From the NCBI GenBank assembly GCA_964641455.1, contig CAZXLH010000003.1:1-64000 (forward strand): a DNA stretch of 64,000 nt, written 5' to 3'. The notes under the pieces are model-generated. The model was not told the DNA's origin. It was given only the letters and a program-made list of their open reading frames with translations, and did not search any database. This document shows, piece by piece, positions 27,815-37,002 of this stretch (positions are counted from its first letter, which is position 1; each line of letters starts with the position of its first letter). The DNA comes from DTU015 sp964641455 (GTDB taxonomy: Bacteria > Bacillota > Sulfobacillia > Fermentithermobacillales > Fermentithermobacillaceae). The translations under genes and the position numbers were made by a program.

Positions 27815-28819
27815 TCAAAGCAAAAATCCATTTTTTAAAGGATCCCTTGAATCAACCACAAAGTTGTGTATTCCGGTAACAAAAGCGCTTCCGGTTATCT
27901 CACATACAATGCCTGATACCCCTCCGACACAGGCTTCACCTACGATAGCGGCTGATAACCTGGTACCGATAATGCTTTCATTTATAAACACTTCACCTAC
28001 ACCAATTTCGCCTCTTGCATACATAGATGCCAATACTGCACAAGTCCCCGTACCACACGGGGATCTGTCTATTGCATCGTGGGTAATCAAAACCGCGTTT
28101 TTGCCATGGGTTTCAGGTGAAGACGGGCCTGCCTTAAAACATACATGAGTAACCCCTTCAATAAATGGCTTTTCAGGATGTACTACTTTGAATTCTGCAT
28201 TGATGGCTTGTCTTATCATTTTGCCTGCTCTGATTATGTCCAAAGATGATTCAGGGCTGACTTTCAAGCCAAGATCTTCAGCATCAACGATAGCAAAGAA
28301 ATTCCCGCCGTAAGCAATGTCGAACCTTATATTGCCGAGCCCCGATACGTATACATTCTTGTCGCCGGCATATAAAAAAGACGGTGCGTTAGTCAAAGTT
28401 ACCGACTGAGTAACACCGTCTTTTACCAGGGCTCTTACATCAACCAGGCCTGCAGGAGTCTCGAGAGTAACAAGTGTAACAGGTTCGGAAACACCAATTA
28501 CCTTTGATTCAATAAGGGCAGTGCAAAAGCCAATTGTATCGTGGCCACACATAGGGAGGTAGCCACCTGCCTCAAGATAGATAACTCCCACATCTGCATC
28601 TGGATGGCACGGCTCTGTAAGTATAGCGCCTGACATCACACTATGCCCTCTTGGCTCTTGCATAAGCATAGTGCGAATGTGATCCATGTTCTCACGAAAA
28701 TACAGCATCTTTTCAGATACTGTATTTCCCTGTATTGGGCCTATTCCTCCAATGATCGTCCTGGTAGGTTCGCCACAAGTATGCGTATCTATACACATTA
28801 CCGTTCTTTCGAATCTCAT
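27815..28819 (-). CDS. Proline racemase / hydroxyproline epimerase family enzyme
   Basis: The 334-residue protein shows both cysteine acid-base motifs of the family, MCGHDTIG (residues about 90-97) and DRSPCGTGTC near residue 250. Trans-3-hydroxyproline dehydratases usually replace the second cysteine by Thr, so racemase or epimerase chemistry is favoured. The start IDTHTCGEPTR and EPRGH are also typical. It would convert L-proline or trans-4-hydroxy-L-proline to a D-epimer, which the downstream dehydrogenase could oxidise. Proline versus hydroxyproline cannot be separated by eye. The ATG has AGGAGG ahead. It follows the GntR gene by 27 bases. Confidence 0.87.
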   Translation of the reverse strand: MRFERTVMCIDTHTCGEPTRTIIGGIGPIQGNTVSEKMLYFRENMDHIRTMLMQEPRGHSVMSGAILTEPCHPDADVGVIYLEAGGYLPMCGHDTIGFCTALIESKVIGVSEPVTLVTLETPAGLVDVRALVKDGVTQSVTLTNAPSFLYAGDKNVYVSGLGNIRFDIAYGGNFFAIVDAEDLGLKVSPESSLDIIRAGKMIRQAINAEFKVVHPEKPFIEGVTHVCFKAGPSSPETHGKNAVLITHDAIDRSPCGTGTCAVLASMYARGEIGVGEVFINESIIGTRLSAAIVGEACVGGVSGIVCEITGSAFVTGIHNFVVDSRDPLKNGFLL

Positions 28820-28846
28820 TGAGCGACCTCCTGCGAATCCGGAACA

Positions 28847-29566
28847 CTAGTTGCTACTGCCGCTTTTTGCCTTCCCTAAAGCATCTCTTACAATATCTAA
28901 ATGCTCATGCATCTTGTTACCTGCAGACACTGCGTCTCCGTCATGCAAAGCTTGCAAGATAACTTCGAATTGCTCAACGGTTCGCTCGAAAGTATAAGGC
29001 AACGTCCTTAAGAATCTCTCAGCGTCTTTGTTGACTCTCCGAATCAAGACACTTACCAGCTCTGTCAATACTGCATTTTGACAGGCTCCGGCCAGAGTCA
29101 AATGAAAATCCAGCTCTTTTTCGAAAAACAGATCCATATCATCATCCATAACATCTTTCATTGATTCCAAAAGTTGCTCAAGTTTTGCAATAACCTCATC
29201 AGTTGCCCTTTCAGCGGCAAGCCCGGCAGTGGTTACCTCAATCAGCCTTCTGGCCTCCATCAATTCAAAAGCAGGCGCCTGCTTCAGGGCCAACCTCCAA
29301 TTCTGAGAGTTAATCAACGCCATGGCATCTTGGGACAAAAACCGGCCAACACCGGGCCTGGATTCAACAAGGCCCATATACTCCAGAGAATGCAACGCTT
29401 CTCTTACTGACGAACGGCCCACTCCAAACCCTTCGCAAAGTTCCTTTTCCGTAGGCAGTTTCTCCCCCGGTTTGAGTACCCCGTTTTCAATCATGTCGCG
29501 AATTCTGTCTGTAATCATCTCAGTGATTTTACTTGGCTTCCGTAAACGTCCTATATTACCTAGCAA
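28847..29566 (-). CDS. GntR/FadR-family transcriptional regulator
   Basis: This 239-residue regulator has the N-terminal winged helix (LKPGEKLPTEKELCEGFGVGRSSVREALHSLEYMGLVESRPGVG) and a C-terminal FCD ligand domain (LDFHLTLAGACQNAVLTELVSVL, then HLDIVRDAL). The FCD domain often binds a metal and an organic acid. The start is a TTG after GGGGGAG. It is the first gene before the racemase-dehydrogenase-DUF885-peptidase operon, and a nested inverted repeat upstream may be its operator. Confidence 0.9.
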   Translation of the reverse strand: MLGNIGRLRKPSKITEMITDRIRDMIENGVLKPGEKLPTEKELCEGFGVGRSSVREALHSLEYMGLVESRPGVGRFLSQDAMALINSQNWRLALKQAPAFELMEARRLIEVTTAGLAAERATDEVIAKLEQLLESMKDVMDDDMDLFFEKELDFHLTLAGACQNAVLTELVSVLIRRVNKDAERFLRTLPYTFERTVEQFEVILQALHDGDAVSAGNKMHEHLDIVRDALGKAKSGSSN

Positions 29567-29591
29567 ATTGCATCTCCCCCTCGTAAAGAAC

Positions 29592-29657
29592 CCTAATAAA
29601 TCTTCCAGGGATTATCAGGCTGTCATACATCCTGATAATCATTCTATACCTATTAGG
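29592..29657. promoter_or_regulatory. Nested inverted repeats upstream of the GntR gene (putative operator)
   Basis: A perfect 10-bp inverted repeat GATTATCAGG / CCTGATAATC (29610-29619 and 29631-29640, 11-nt spacer) sits inside a second repeat CCTAATA / TATTAGG (29592-29598 and 29651-29657). It lies 26-91 bases before the GntR start and after the DUF885 copy 2 stop. It could be an operator or a terminator-like hairpin; no U-run follows on the minus strand. Confidence 0.5.
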
Positions 29658-29704
29658 ATTCCCCTGCAGAAAATCAACCTTTCGGGGAAGATGAACCAGA
29701 GCCT

Positions 29705-31351
29705 CTATCTCACCGGGCCGGCAAATTGTGTTTGAAACCGAACCTTGTCCTCATCTGACAGTTCAAGAAACCTCTCAAAGTTGGCAAGGCTCAATCTGCC
29801 TACAGAGAAAAGAATCTCGGTAAACTCTTTGTCTCCATACTTAAACTTTGCCTGTAAATCTCCAATCTTCTTCATTCCATAATAATAGCAAGTCATATAT
29901 CCAGGATTAAGTTCCTGGTAAAGCACCTGGCCCCTTGCAGATGTCCTATCAAACCCCAGTTCTTGCATATAAAGCTTAACTGCGTCATCCACCGGTTTGC
30001 CAAAGTAATGAAGCCACAAATCAGCCTTAATCCTGACAGCGGTATGGTGCCGCCTTAGACGGACAAATAAAGGGAAAAACCGGTCAGGGAAAATATGTTC
30101 CATGAGTTTCTCTGATCGGTGAGCCGTGCCTTCCATTAAGGGAATATACCGCGAACCGATTTTCACCGTCTCAGGCAAAGGATCCATGGTGGTTCTGACA
30201 AACTGCACGTGATGCCCTGGATAACATTCGTGTATAGCCATCATCTTGAGCCAACCGTCTGTAACAGCCTTGTAATTGGTCTCATTCAGAAATACCTCTC
30301 CAACAAGAGGCCTGCGTCTGAAACACCCTCCCCCGTACCCGCCCCATGGGTACGAATCTCTTGTTTGCTCAGGGGTAGGGCTTACAACACAGTGCTCTTC
30401 AGGCAATTTCACATAACCGTCTAACGTAGCTTTCTTTGCCGTTTCTACATAGCCTTTCATTCTGGAGAACATCTCTTCTACAGTGTCGCAAGGGCCGGCA
30501 TGCTCATCTAATATTGCAAATACATCCGCCAATGATTTGACGGGCCTTACACCTAAATCCCTTGCTGTGTCCAACAGCTGCTCGCGTGTGGATGCCATTT
30601 CCCTTTCGTGCCAATCCAACAGTTCTTCCAAACTCACACCAAGTTCGTTTTCGAGAATTCGCCTGTACCTTTCAGGGTTTACAGGCTTAGTTACGGAATC
30701 GGAGCCATGTTCAGCAGGGGTTTTGCTTTCGGCTGCATAAAGAGCTTCTTTCTCCCATGCTGCAGCCCTGGATACAATCTCATCAAGTTTGACAGCAAGA
30801 TCAGCTTGGGCCCTTGAATCAAGCTCATGATAGTACTTAGGAATATTGGTTTTTACGTTACAAGCTATAACCCGTAAAATTTTACATGCCCTTGCTACCT
30901 CTTGTATTTTGTCACTTTGAGAATCCGGGAATAACGCCTTAACCCCCTCCCACAGAGCGTCTGTCTGTGAAAGCCGGGCAGAAAGTACAGCCAAACGTTC
31001 TTGAGCAGGCCTGGAATCCTGGCGGGAATTGAAATCCAAAACCCATGTTTGCCCGCTCATAAAACGAGCCAAATGCTGAAAATTGGTCTCTACGGCTGAA
31101 ATCCGCCCTGTCAGGAATTCTATGAAATGAGATCTTAGAAGAGAAAATACAGGGTCAGGTTCAGGAAGTTTCTTGGCTTCTTCAAGCAGCGATTCAAAAG
31201 CAGCCTTCATCTCCTCTTTCAAAGCAATGGAAGGTATTAAAGTGTGGGTTTCGTAATCACGGCTTGATGAATACTTATATACAGCCTGAGCGCACTTGGC
31301 GTCAAATTCGCAATAGATTTGCCTGACTGTATCGTTGTTTGGCTTAGTCAT
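29705..31351 (-). CDS. DUF885-family putative metallohydrolase (copy 2)
   Basis: This is a paralogue of the 23029-24687 protein, 548 residues, with the same landmarks: GGYGGGCFRRRPL, the HECYPGHHVQ motif near residue 375, GTAHRSEKLMEH and GYMTCYYYGMKKI. I choose the ATG at 31351, which has GGAGGTGGCCTC directly ahead; an open frame extends upstream but has no such site. Like copy 1 it follows a beta-type flavoprotein gene. Function unknown; a zinc peptidase is possible. Confidence 0.8.
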   Translation of the reverse strand: MTKPNNDTVRQIYCEFDAKCAQAVYKYSSSRDYETHTLIPSIALKEEMKAAFESLLEEAKKLPEPDPVFSLLRSHFIEFLTGRISAVETNFQHLARFMSGQTWVLDFNSRQDSRPAQERLAVLSARLSQTDALWEGVKALFPDSQSDKIQEVARACKILRVIACNVKTNIPKYYHELDSRAQADLAVKLDEIVSRAAAWEKEALYAAESKTPAEHGSDSVTKPVNPERYRRILENELGVSLEELLDWHEREMASTREQLLDTARDLGVRPVKSLADVFAILDEHAGPCDTVEEMFSRMKGYVETAKKATLDGYVKLPEEHCVVSPTPEQTRDSYPWGGYGGGCFRRRPLVGEVFLNETNYKAVTDGWLKMMAIHECYPGHHVQFVRTTMDPLPETVKIGSRYIPLMEGTAHRSEKLMEHIFPDRFFPLFVRLRRHHTAVRIKADLWLHYFGKPVDDAVKLYMQELGFDRTSARGQVLYQELNPGYMTCYYYGMKKIGDLQAKFKYGDKEFTEILFSVGRLSLANFERFLELSDEDKVRFQTQFAGPVR

Positions 31352-31405
31352 GAGGCCACCTCCAAAAAATGTATAGGTAAAATTACAACCGATAATGTGG
31401 TGACC

Positions 31406-31435
31406 AGAGACGCAGGTTGTTGTGCCTGCGTCTCT
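31406..31435 (-). terminator. Hairpin between set 2 dehydrogenase and DUF885 copy 2
   Basis: A perfect 11-bp stem (AGAGACGCAGG / CCTGCGTCTCT, 8-nt loop) lies 65 bases past the stop of the flavoprotein gene and 55 bases before DUF885. It lacks a U-tract and may be an intercistronic stabilising or attenuating hairpin. Confidence 0.45.
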
Positions 31436-31499
31436 ATAGCAAATAATTTGGCCGAAGCAAAATCGCCGGTGGCTCACTTACTTCCGGCCGGGCCATACT

Positions 31500-32648
31500 C
31501 TAAACAACTGCCGGTTCTACCCGCAAGTCTCCTCTTTCAAAACGGGCAAGGTCTAAATCACTTATATCAATAGAAACCTCTTTGCCTAATATCATCTCAG
31601 AAAGTAGTTGTCCGACTATAGGCGCTAACATAAACCCGTGGCCGCTGAACCCGACCGCCTGGTAATACCCGTCGATGCCCGGAACAGTCCCAAGTATGGG
31701 ATGGGCATCAGGTGTAATAGTGTATAAGCCGGACCATTGCCTGATAACCCTAACGCCTTCAAGTGCCGGAACAAGTTTACACATGATGTCAGACATTCTT
31801 GCAAGGAACTGCCATGAATGGCCTATGTCATATCCTCTTGGCTCGTTTGGATCTCCAATTCCCATGACCAGGGATCCGTGAGGTGTCTGCTGACAGTAAA
31901 TCCCAAGGGAAAAAGACATGAGCATAGGGTCAAACACATGGCCCACAGGTTCAGTAACCAAGATTTGGTGGCGCTCGGTATACAGAGGGAGTTTTACACC
32001 AACCATGGAAGCAACAGGAGCCGCCCAAGGCCCTGCAGCGTTTACCACAATTGAAGTAGATATGTCGCCTTTATTGGTCTTCACTTTGGTTATTTTGCCA
32101 TTTGATTTCTCAATCCCTGTAACCTCTGTAAAGCAGTTGACTTCGCCGCCGAGGCGCTCAAAAGCTTTTAAGTAAGCTCTTGTTGTGTGAAACGGGTTGG
32201 CGTGGCCATCCCGGGCATTAAAGGTTGCCCCTAACATTCCTTCTGTATTGAGCGCAGGTACGATTTGTTTGGCATCTTCCGGAGTACATACTTGTGCATT
32301 TACGCCCAACTTGTGTTGCACTTCAACGTTTTCCTTAAATTGCTCCCATTCTTTCTCACTATATGCCATCATCAGGTAACCTTTTTGTACAAACTCAATA
32401 TCATAATCATATTGAAGTTCTTCCTGGAGACCCTCAAAAATGTCAATTGCAGCTTTGCATATTCTGATATTTCCTTCAGAGCCCCACTGCTCTCTAACCC
32501 CTGCACCGCATCGCCCGGTGGAACCGCTTGCGAAAGTATCCTTTTCACACAATACGACGTTCTTCATACCATGCTTCATAAGATTGTAGGCTATTGAAGC
32601 GCCGTTCACTCCTCCACCCACTACTACTGCGTCTGCTGAAGTTTTCAT
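31500..32648 (-). CDS. FAD-dependent amine/imino-acid dehydrogenase, catalytic (beta) subunit, set 2
   Basis: This DAO-fold flavoprotein of 382 residues starts AVVVGGGVNGASIAYNLMKHG and has SGSTGRCGAGVREQWG (FAD loop). Its C-terminus has GLYTITPDAHPILGTVPGIDGYYQAVGFSGHGFMLAPIVG, which is close to sarcosine oxidase beta / dimethylglycine-type oxidoreductases. It differs clearly from set 1, so the two probably use different N-substituted amino acids. The start is the ATG at 32648 after GGAGGTGG. It overlaps the BFD gene by 4 bases (ATGA). Confidence 0.84.
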   Translation of the reverse strand: MKTSADAVVVGGGVNGASIAYNLMKHGMKNVVLCEKDTFASGSTGRCGAGVREQWGSEGNIRICKAAIDIFEGLQEELQYDYDIEFVQKGYLMMAYSEKEWEQFKENVEVQHKLGVNAQVCTPEDAKQIVPALNTEGMLGATFNARDGHANPFHTTRAYLKAFERLGGEVNCFTEVTGIEKSNGKITKVKTNKGDISTSIVVNAAGPWAAPVASMVGVKLPLYTERHQILVTEPVGHVFDPMLMSFSLGIYCQQTPHGSLVMGIGDPNEPRGYDIGHSWQFLARMSDIMCKLVPALEGVRVIRQWSGLYTITPDAHPILGTVPGIDGYYQAVGFSGHGFMLAPIVGQLLSEMILGKEVSIDISDLDLARFERGDLRVEPAVV

Positions 32649-32974
32649 TGGCCGGCCACCTCCTCTTGACACTTACAATCAGCACCATCTTCATCATCTT
32701 CTGAAATGATGGCCAACTCACCCATTTTTATAGGTTTAACAGGGGGCCTGTAACGAGACTGAAGGATTTCAGAAACCGGTTTTCCGAGATACCTGGCAAT
32801 CTCCCCTGCCACCAGCAACCTACAAGTTCTTCCTTGGCATGGCCCCATACCGGCTCTGGTTATGCGTTTGACTTCGTCTAAGGTGGTTGCGCCTTCTCTA
32901 ATGGCTTTTCGTACCTCTCCCAATGTCACGTCTTCGCACCGGCAAACAATAATGTCGTTTTCAGCCTTAGCCAT
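32645..32974 (-). CDS. BFD-like [2Fe-2S] subunit, set 2
   Basis: This 109-residue protein carries VCRCEDVT and GPCQGRTC, the four ligand cysteines of the BFD-like [2Fe-2S] fold. Compared with set 1 it has a longer acidic tail ending DEDGADCKCQEEVAGQ with two extra cysteines. It is encoded between the ferredoxin and beta genes and probably bridges flavin subunits. Confidence 0.83.
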   Translation of the reverse strand: MAKAENDIIVCRCEDVTLGEVRKAIREGATTLDEVKRITRAGMGPCQGRTCRLLVAGEIARYLGKPVSEILQSRYRPPVKPIKMGELAIISEDDEDGADCKCQEEVAGQ

Positions 32975-32977
32975 GGC

Positions 32978-33487
32978 TCACCCCACCCTTTCAACAAGTT
33001 CAAAGTTTCTTACCGTCATAGACAATTGCTTTGGGGCTCGTACCCAAACAACAGGCGTTCCTTGAGGCTTCTTGCCGGGAAGCACTCTGTGAACCAACCC
33101 TTCCCCTACTTTTTCACCTGCCCTATCCAATAAAGACACTTTATCTCCTTTATCGGGCATGGGAGCGAACTCAAAGGGAATTGCTACCAAGCATTCAGTA
33201 TCGCTAAAAGTTTCATCGACAACAAAAATCGCCAACCCCGGGCAAGCAGCTACACACACCCCGCAACCGGTACATTTGCTCCAATCTACCTCGGGAATAT
33301 CATTTATTGATTCAAACTGCCGAATAGCACCAAACTTGCAACTATAATGGCATGGGTCGCACGGAATCTCCTGAAAGCATTCAACTACAACAAAAGGCCC
33401 TTTTTCTCTCCGGGATTTCGGCGGCGTTCTGCTTTCAATTTGCTCTTTTGACGGAACACCGGTGGTCAAAAGAATATCGCTTTTCAC
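32978..33487 (-). CDS. 4Fe-4S ferredoxin-type subunit, set 2
   Basis: This 169-residue protein has one full 4Fe-4S motif (CTGCGVCVAACPG near residue 90) and an earlier cysteine group (CFQEIPCDPCHYSC near residue 37) that could complete a second cluster. The C-terminal 60 residues form a non-cluster domain (VSLLDRAGEKVGEGLVHRVLPG). Set 1 has no equivalent, which suggests set 2 delivers electrons to a low-potential carrier such as ferredoxin rather than only NAD. It overlaps the alpha gene by 4 bases (GTGA). Confidence 0.82.
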   Translation of the reverse strand: MKSDILLTTGVPSKEQIESRTPPKSRREKGPFVVVECFQEIPCDPCHYSCKFGAIRQFESINDIPEVDWSKCTGCGVCVAACPGLAIFVVDETFSDTECLVAIPFEFAPMPDKGDKVSLLDRAGEKVGEGLVHRVLPGKKPQGTPVVWVRAPKQLSMTVRNFELVERVG

Positions 33488-34599
33488 ACGCTCACCCTCT
33501 TTCCCAATTGCTCTCTCAAAACAGCCAACCCTTCCACAATTGGTTTACTGGTCGGGCCCGCTCTCAATTGCTCCAATTCCTCTAAAGACGCTTTGTGTTT
33601 TTGTGAAAATTCGTTTGCAGAAACCTTGCCAAGGCTGTTGGCAACTGCCAACCCTGCAAGCCGCCCTTCTGCCATGGCAGTAGAAGCTTCTTCTATGCTG
33701 GCAACGTCCCCGGCCACATAGATGCCCTCTACCGTTGTTTCCATGTTCTCGTCGTAAAGAGGAACAAAACCGCCAAGGGCTGATACATAAGTCATTTCAG
33801 CTCCTGCCTGCCACAAGAACTCACACAAAGGCGTAAGGCCTGTAGCCAAGCATACAACATCTACTTTCAGGTCTTTTTCAGTGCCCGGGATTCCCTGCCA
33901 CTTGTCATCAAGCTGCCAGATAATCGCACCTTCCACAGAGTGCTTCCCATACGCTTCTTTAATGCTGTGCCTTGTAAGTATGGGAATGCCAAGCCGCCGG
34001 ATTTTCGAGGCATGTACCGCATAACCGCCTATTGCCGGCAGAGCTTCAACGAGCGCTGTCACCTTCACACCGGCTTGCACAAGCTGGTAACTTACAATCA
34101 GGCCGATATTTCCGGACCCTATCATCAATACAGAGTCGCCTGGCTTAACCCCATGAACATTCATGAGGGTCTGCACAGCGCCTGCCCCATAAACCCCCGG
34201 CAAATCGTTGCCCGGGAAAAGAAGCATTTTTTCAGATGCTCCTGTAGCTATCAAGAGTTTGGTGGCTTTGAGTTTCTCAATTCCGTGGGGAGTCTCAAGA
34301 AGCAGTACACCATCATCCTTGTAATACCCTAAAACTTCGGTAGATTTCATAAAGCAAATGTTTTGATTTTGCCCTATATCGTCAGCGAGATTATTTGAAA
34401 TTACAATTCCACGAGTCCCTGCGCTTTTTTCGTGCCACCCAAAGAACTTATGGGTCTGTTTTACCAGCTGCCCACCGATCCCATCGTCCCTATCAATAAG
34501 GGTGACCTTAACTCCGTAAGAGGCAGCTTCAAGAGCAGCACAGACACCTGCAGGACCCGCTCCTACAATTGCAAGCTCTGTAGTCTTCAACAAAGTCAC
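33484..34599 (-). CDS. NAD(P)/FAD-dependent oxidoreductase (alpha) subunit, set 2
   Basis: The 371-residue protein parallels the set 1 alpha subunit: LAIVGAGPAGVCAALEAASYGVKVTLID, LMIGSGNIGLIVSYQL and GIYVAGDVASIEEASTAMAEGRLAGLAVA. The shared GQLVKQTHKFFG motif also appears in set 1 (GQLTKQIHRFFG). The start is a GTG at 34599 or, from spacing to AAGGA, the TTG at 34590. Electron transfer between beta subunit and pyridine nucleotide or ferredoxin is the expected role. Confidence 0.85.
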   Translation of the reverse strand: MTLLKTTELAIVGAGPAGVCAALEAASYGVKVTLIDRDDGIGGQLVKQTHKFFGWHEKSAGTRGIVISNNLADDIGQNQNICFMKSTEVLGYYKDDGVLLLETPHGIEKLKATKLLIATGASEKMLLFPGNDLPGVYGAGAVQTLMNVHGVKPGDSVLMIGSGNIGLIVSYQLVQAGVKVTALVEALPAIGGYAVHASKIRRLGIPILTRHSIKEAYGKHSVEGAIIWQLDDKWQGIPGTEKDLKVDVVCLATGLTPLCEFLWQAGAEMTYVSALGGFVPLYDENMETTVEGIYVAGDVASIEEASTAMAEGRLAGLAVANSLGKVSANEFSQKHKASLEELEQLRAGPTSKPIVEGLAVLREQLGKRVSV

Positions 34600-34928
34600 T
34601 CCTTACTTACCAGGTCAGGCCCAACACCTTTTTGCATCTCAACGTGCATGCCTGCCCTTAGTTTTTCGGTGCACGCCCTAACATTAGGAACCCCGTCAAC
34701 AACCACCAAACACGAAGAACAATTGCCTATTGCACAAAAAAAGCCGCGCGCACGGCCCTCTTTCATGCTCTCATGAAGCACCTTGATGCCTGAAGCATGA
34801 AGAGCGCTTGCTATCGGCTCGCCTTCGTACCCCCAAAGTTCCTTTCCTTCCCAATAGAACTTAACTTTCTTCCTCTCGGTGAAGTCCAGTATTGGGTGTT
34901 CTCTGATTCTGATTTCCGAAGATTCCAA
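34596..34928 (-). CDS. [2Fe-2S] HcnA-like ferredoxin subunit, set 2
   Basis: This is a 110-residue homologue of the set 1 protein: KVKFYWEGKELWGYEGEPIASALHASG, then FFCAIGNCSSCLVVVDGV and NVRAC with four ligand cysteines. The start is a TTG after a strong GGAGGGGGG site. It begins the set 2 dehydrogenase genes, 214 bases downstream of the aldehyde ferredoxin oxidoreductase; that gap holds no convincing gene. Confidence 0.83.
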   Translation of the reverse strand: MESSEIRIREHPILDFTERKKVKFYWEGKELWGYEGEPIASALHASGIKVLHESMKEGRARGFFCAIGNCSSCLVVVDGVPNVRACTEKLRAGMHVEMQKGVGPDLVSKE

Positions 34929-35142
34929 AGATTAATGCCCCCCTCCTGTGAACAATTATTGCTTGTAAGGATATTGCCAAGCCCGGGAAGCGCCCTGTCA
35001 ATACAATTGCATCCCGAATCGAACGCCTCCCGGGCCGAAAGCCTATTAATCTGCATTTACGAATCCATGATTCAAGTTCTGCCAAACTTTGCTTACTCAG
35101 GCCACTGTATTGATTAAGTTTTCTCACAAACGCCTGCACAGG

Positions 35143-37002
35143 CTATCCGAGATCATAACCTGCTTCTTCAAGAGTCTTGGCTGCATATTCCAGCCCGAGT
35201 TCCTCCAATTTCTTCTTGGTTGGAATACCGTCTGAAGTCCACCCTCGCTTGGCGTAGTAATCATCGAGCATAATGTCTATTTTTTGCCTGGGTATGAATT
35301 TGCCTTTGGCAGGCCCTGATGGGACAGGTTCTTCCATAAACCTGGCAGGAGGATAATCCCATGGCCTTCCAAAACCTTTGTTTTCCCTCGCGGTCAAAGC
35401 CCGGGTCAGATTCCACACTCTTTCGGCAACCAAAATAAGATCTTGCCATCCGTAAGGAAGCCCTGTAATCAACGGAAAGATTTCGCCATAGTGCTGTTCT
35501 TCAAATCCGATTTCCACCCACTGCAGCCTGCAAGTGCCTAACAAGTCAAATACAGGCCTTATGTGCTGAAGTTCAATGGTTTTGTCGGCTTTACCTTCGG
35601 TTGTGTCACGGCCTTCAGCCACATCAAAGGTAACTGCCCACGAACGATTGTGGTGGGCGCCTATATCGCATGTAATGTAAGAAAGCATCATCGCCGGAGC
35701 CCATCTTGCTTCGTATCCTGTCCATTCAAGCCCCTTTACTTGAATCGCAAACCTGTCAGAATCTCCGCCAATCTCGTCAGCCGCAGCCCGAACTCCCTTT
35801 GCCAAAAGATCGCCTATACCTTCACGATGCGCCATCTTCTCAAGAAGATAAACTACTGATTCAAGGTCGCCCCAGGCCAGTTTTCGCCCTACCTGTTCTT
35901 CGGTAAGAAGCCCTTTTTCAAAGCACTCTATGGCAAAGGCAGCCAGGTTTCCGCCTGAAATCGTGTCTAATCCAAGTTCATCGGCAACCCAGTTGGCGTA
36001 AGCAACTTCTTCGATTGTGTCTATGGCCACATTGCCTCCGAGCATTGCAATTGTTTCGTACTCAGGGCCCTCCACCAAAATTTCCCCTAATTTGGTGCAT
36101 GCCTTCGAGTATTTTCCACAAGGCGTTGGACAAGCAAAACATCCCTTGTCAGTCTGCAAAATTCGATCTTTAAGTGCCTGGCCATTGATCCCTTTGTGGC
36201 CCTCGAAATAGTTTGTAGAGAAGTTCTTTGTGGGAAAAACTCCGGCAGTGTTAGCCCAGTCAACCACTTCAGCAGTGCCATACGGGGTCCATGTCTTGAA
36301 TCCTGGCTTATGAAAACACACCTTATACATTTCCCTCGATTTTTCAAAAGCCTTCTTGGTGTCTGTAATCGGAATGGTATGTGAGCCGCGCACCGCCACA
36401 GCCTTCACTTTCTTCCATCCCAGTACGGCGCCAATGCCTGTTCTCCCTGCCTGCCTGCCGTAATCATGCGATACACATGCAAATTTTACAAGGTTTTCGC
36501 CTGCAGGGCCGATCAGGGCAATCTGGAAGTCTTCACCCAACTTGTCTTTGAGCATTTTTTCTGCCGTGATACACCCAACGCCCCACACGTCTGACGCATC
36601 TTCAAAAGTGACTTTGTCATCATCTATCACTACTATTGTTGGCTTATCTGATTTACCTCTTATAATAAGGGCGTCATATCCTGCAAACTTAATTTCAGGG
36701 GCAAAATGCCCGCCCATGTTTGAGTCACCGTAACCGTTTGTGGCAGGAGACTTACAGCCCATATGCACCTTGCCTGAAGCAGGCAAATGTACACCGCCTA
36801 ACGGGCCGGGCGCCATTACTACAACGTTTTCTGCTGAAAACGGCTCGGCACCTGCGGGAACCATGTCCCAAAGAAGTTTGGCAACAAACCCACGTCCGCC
36901 AATATATTCTTTTATCAGTTTCTCATCAGTCGGAATTTGCCTTGATGTTTTTGAAGATAAATCAATCTCCAAAAGTTTACCCATATAGCCACCATATGTC
37001 AT
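35143..37002 (-). CDS. Tungsten/molybdenum aldehyde ferredoxin oxidoreductase
   Basis: This 619-residue protein is a full-length AOR-family enzyme. The N-terminal domain binds the pyranopterins (GGYMGKLLEIDLSS, ENVVVMAPGPLGG, SNMGGHFAPEIKFAGYDALII). GCFACPTPCGK near residue 288 gives cluster cysteines, with CRLQW near residue 495 for the fourth. AOR enzymes oxidise aldehydes to acids and reduce ferredoxin. The 4Fe-4S protein gene just upstream overlaps it by 4 bases and is its likely electron acceptor. Placement ahead of an amine dehydrogenase suggests aldehydes from N-dealkylation or semialdehydes as substrates; that is inference. Confidence 0.93.
   Translation of the reverse strand: MTYGGYMGKLLEIDLSSKTSRQIPTDEKLIKEYIGGRGFVAKLLWDMVPAGAEPFSAENVVVMAPGPLGGVHLPASGKVHMGCKSPATNGYGDSNMGGHFAPEIKFAGYDALIIRGKSDKPTIVVIDDDKVTFEDASDVWGVGCITAEKMLKDKLGEDFQIALIGPAGENLVKFACVSHDYGRQAGRTGIGAVLGWKKVKAVAVRGSHTIPITDTKKAFEKSREMYKVCFHKPGFKTWTPYGTAEVVDWANTAGVFPTKNFSTNYFEGHKGINGQALKDRILQTDKGCFACPTPCGKYSKACTKLGEILVEGPEYETIAMLGGNVAIDTIEEVAYANWVADELGLDTISGGNLAAFAIECFEKGLLTEEQVGRKLAWGDLESVVYLLEKMAHREGIGDLLAKGVRAAADEIGGDSDRFAIQVKGLEWTGYEARWAPAMMLSYITCDIGAHHNRSWAVTFDVAEGRDTTEGKADKTIELQHIRPVFDLLGTCRLQWVEIGFEEQHYGEIFPLITGLPYGWQDLILVAERVWNLTRALTARENKGFGRPWDYPPARFMEEPVPSGPAKGKFIPRQKIDIMLDDYYAKRGWTSDGIPTKKKLEELGLEYAAKTLEEAGYDLG

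Noticed and set aside
34861..35139. A 92-codon frame in the gap between AOR and the [2Fe-2S] gene
   Set aside because: No ribosome binding site, an overlap with the downstream gene and no family resemblance (not MoaD-like).
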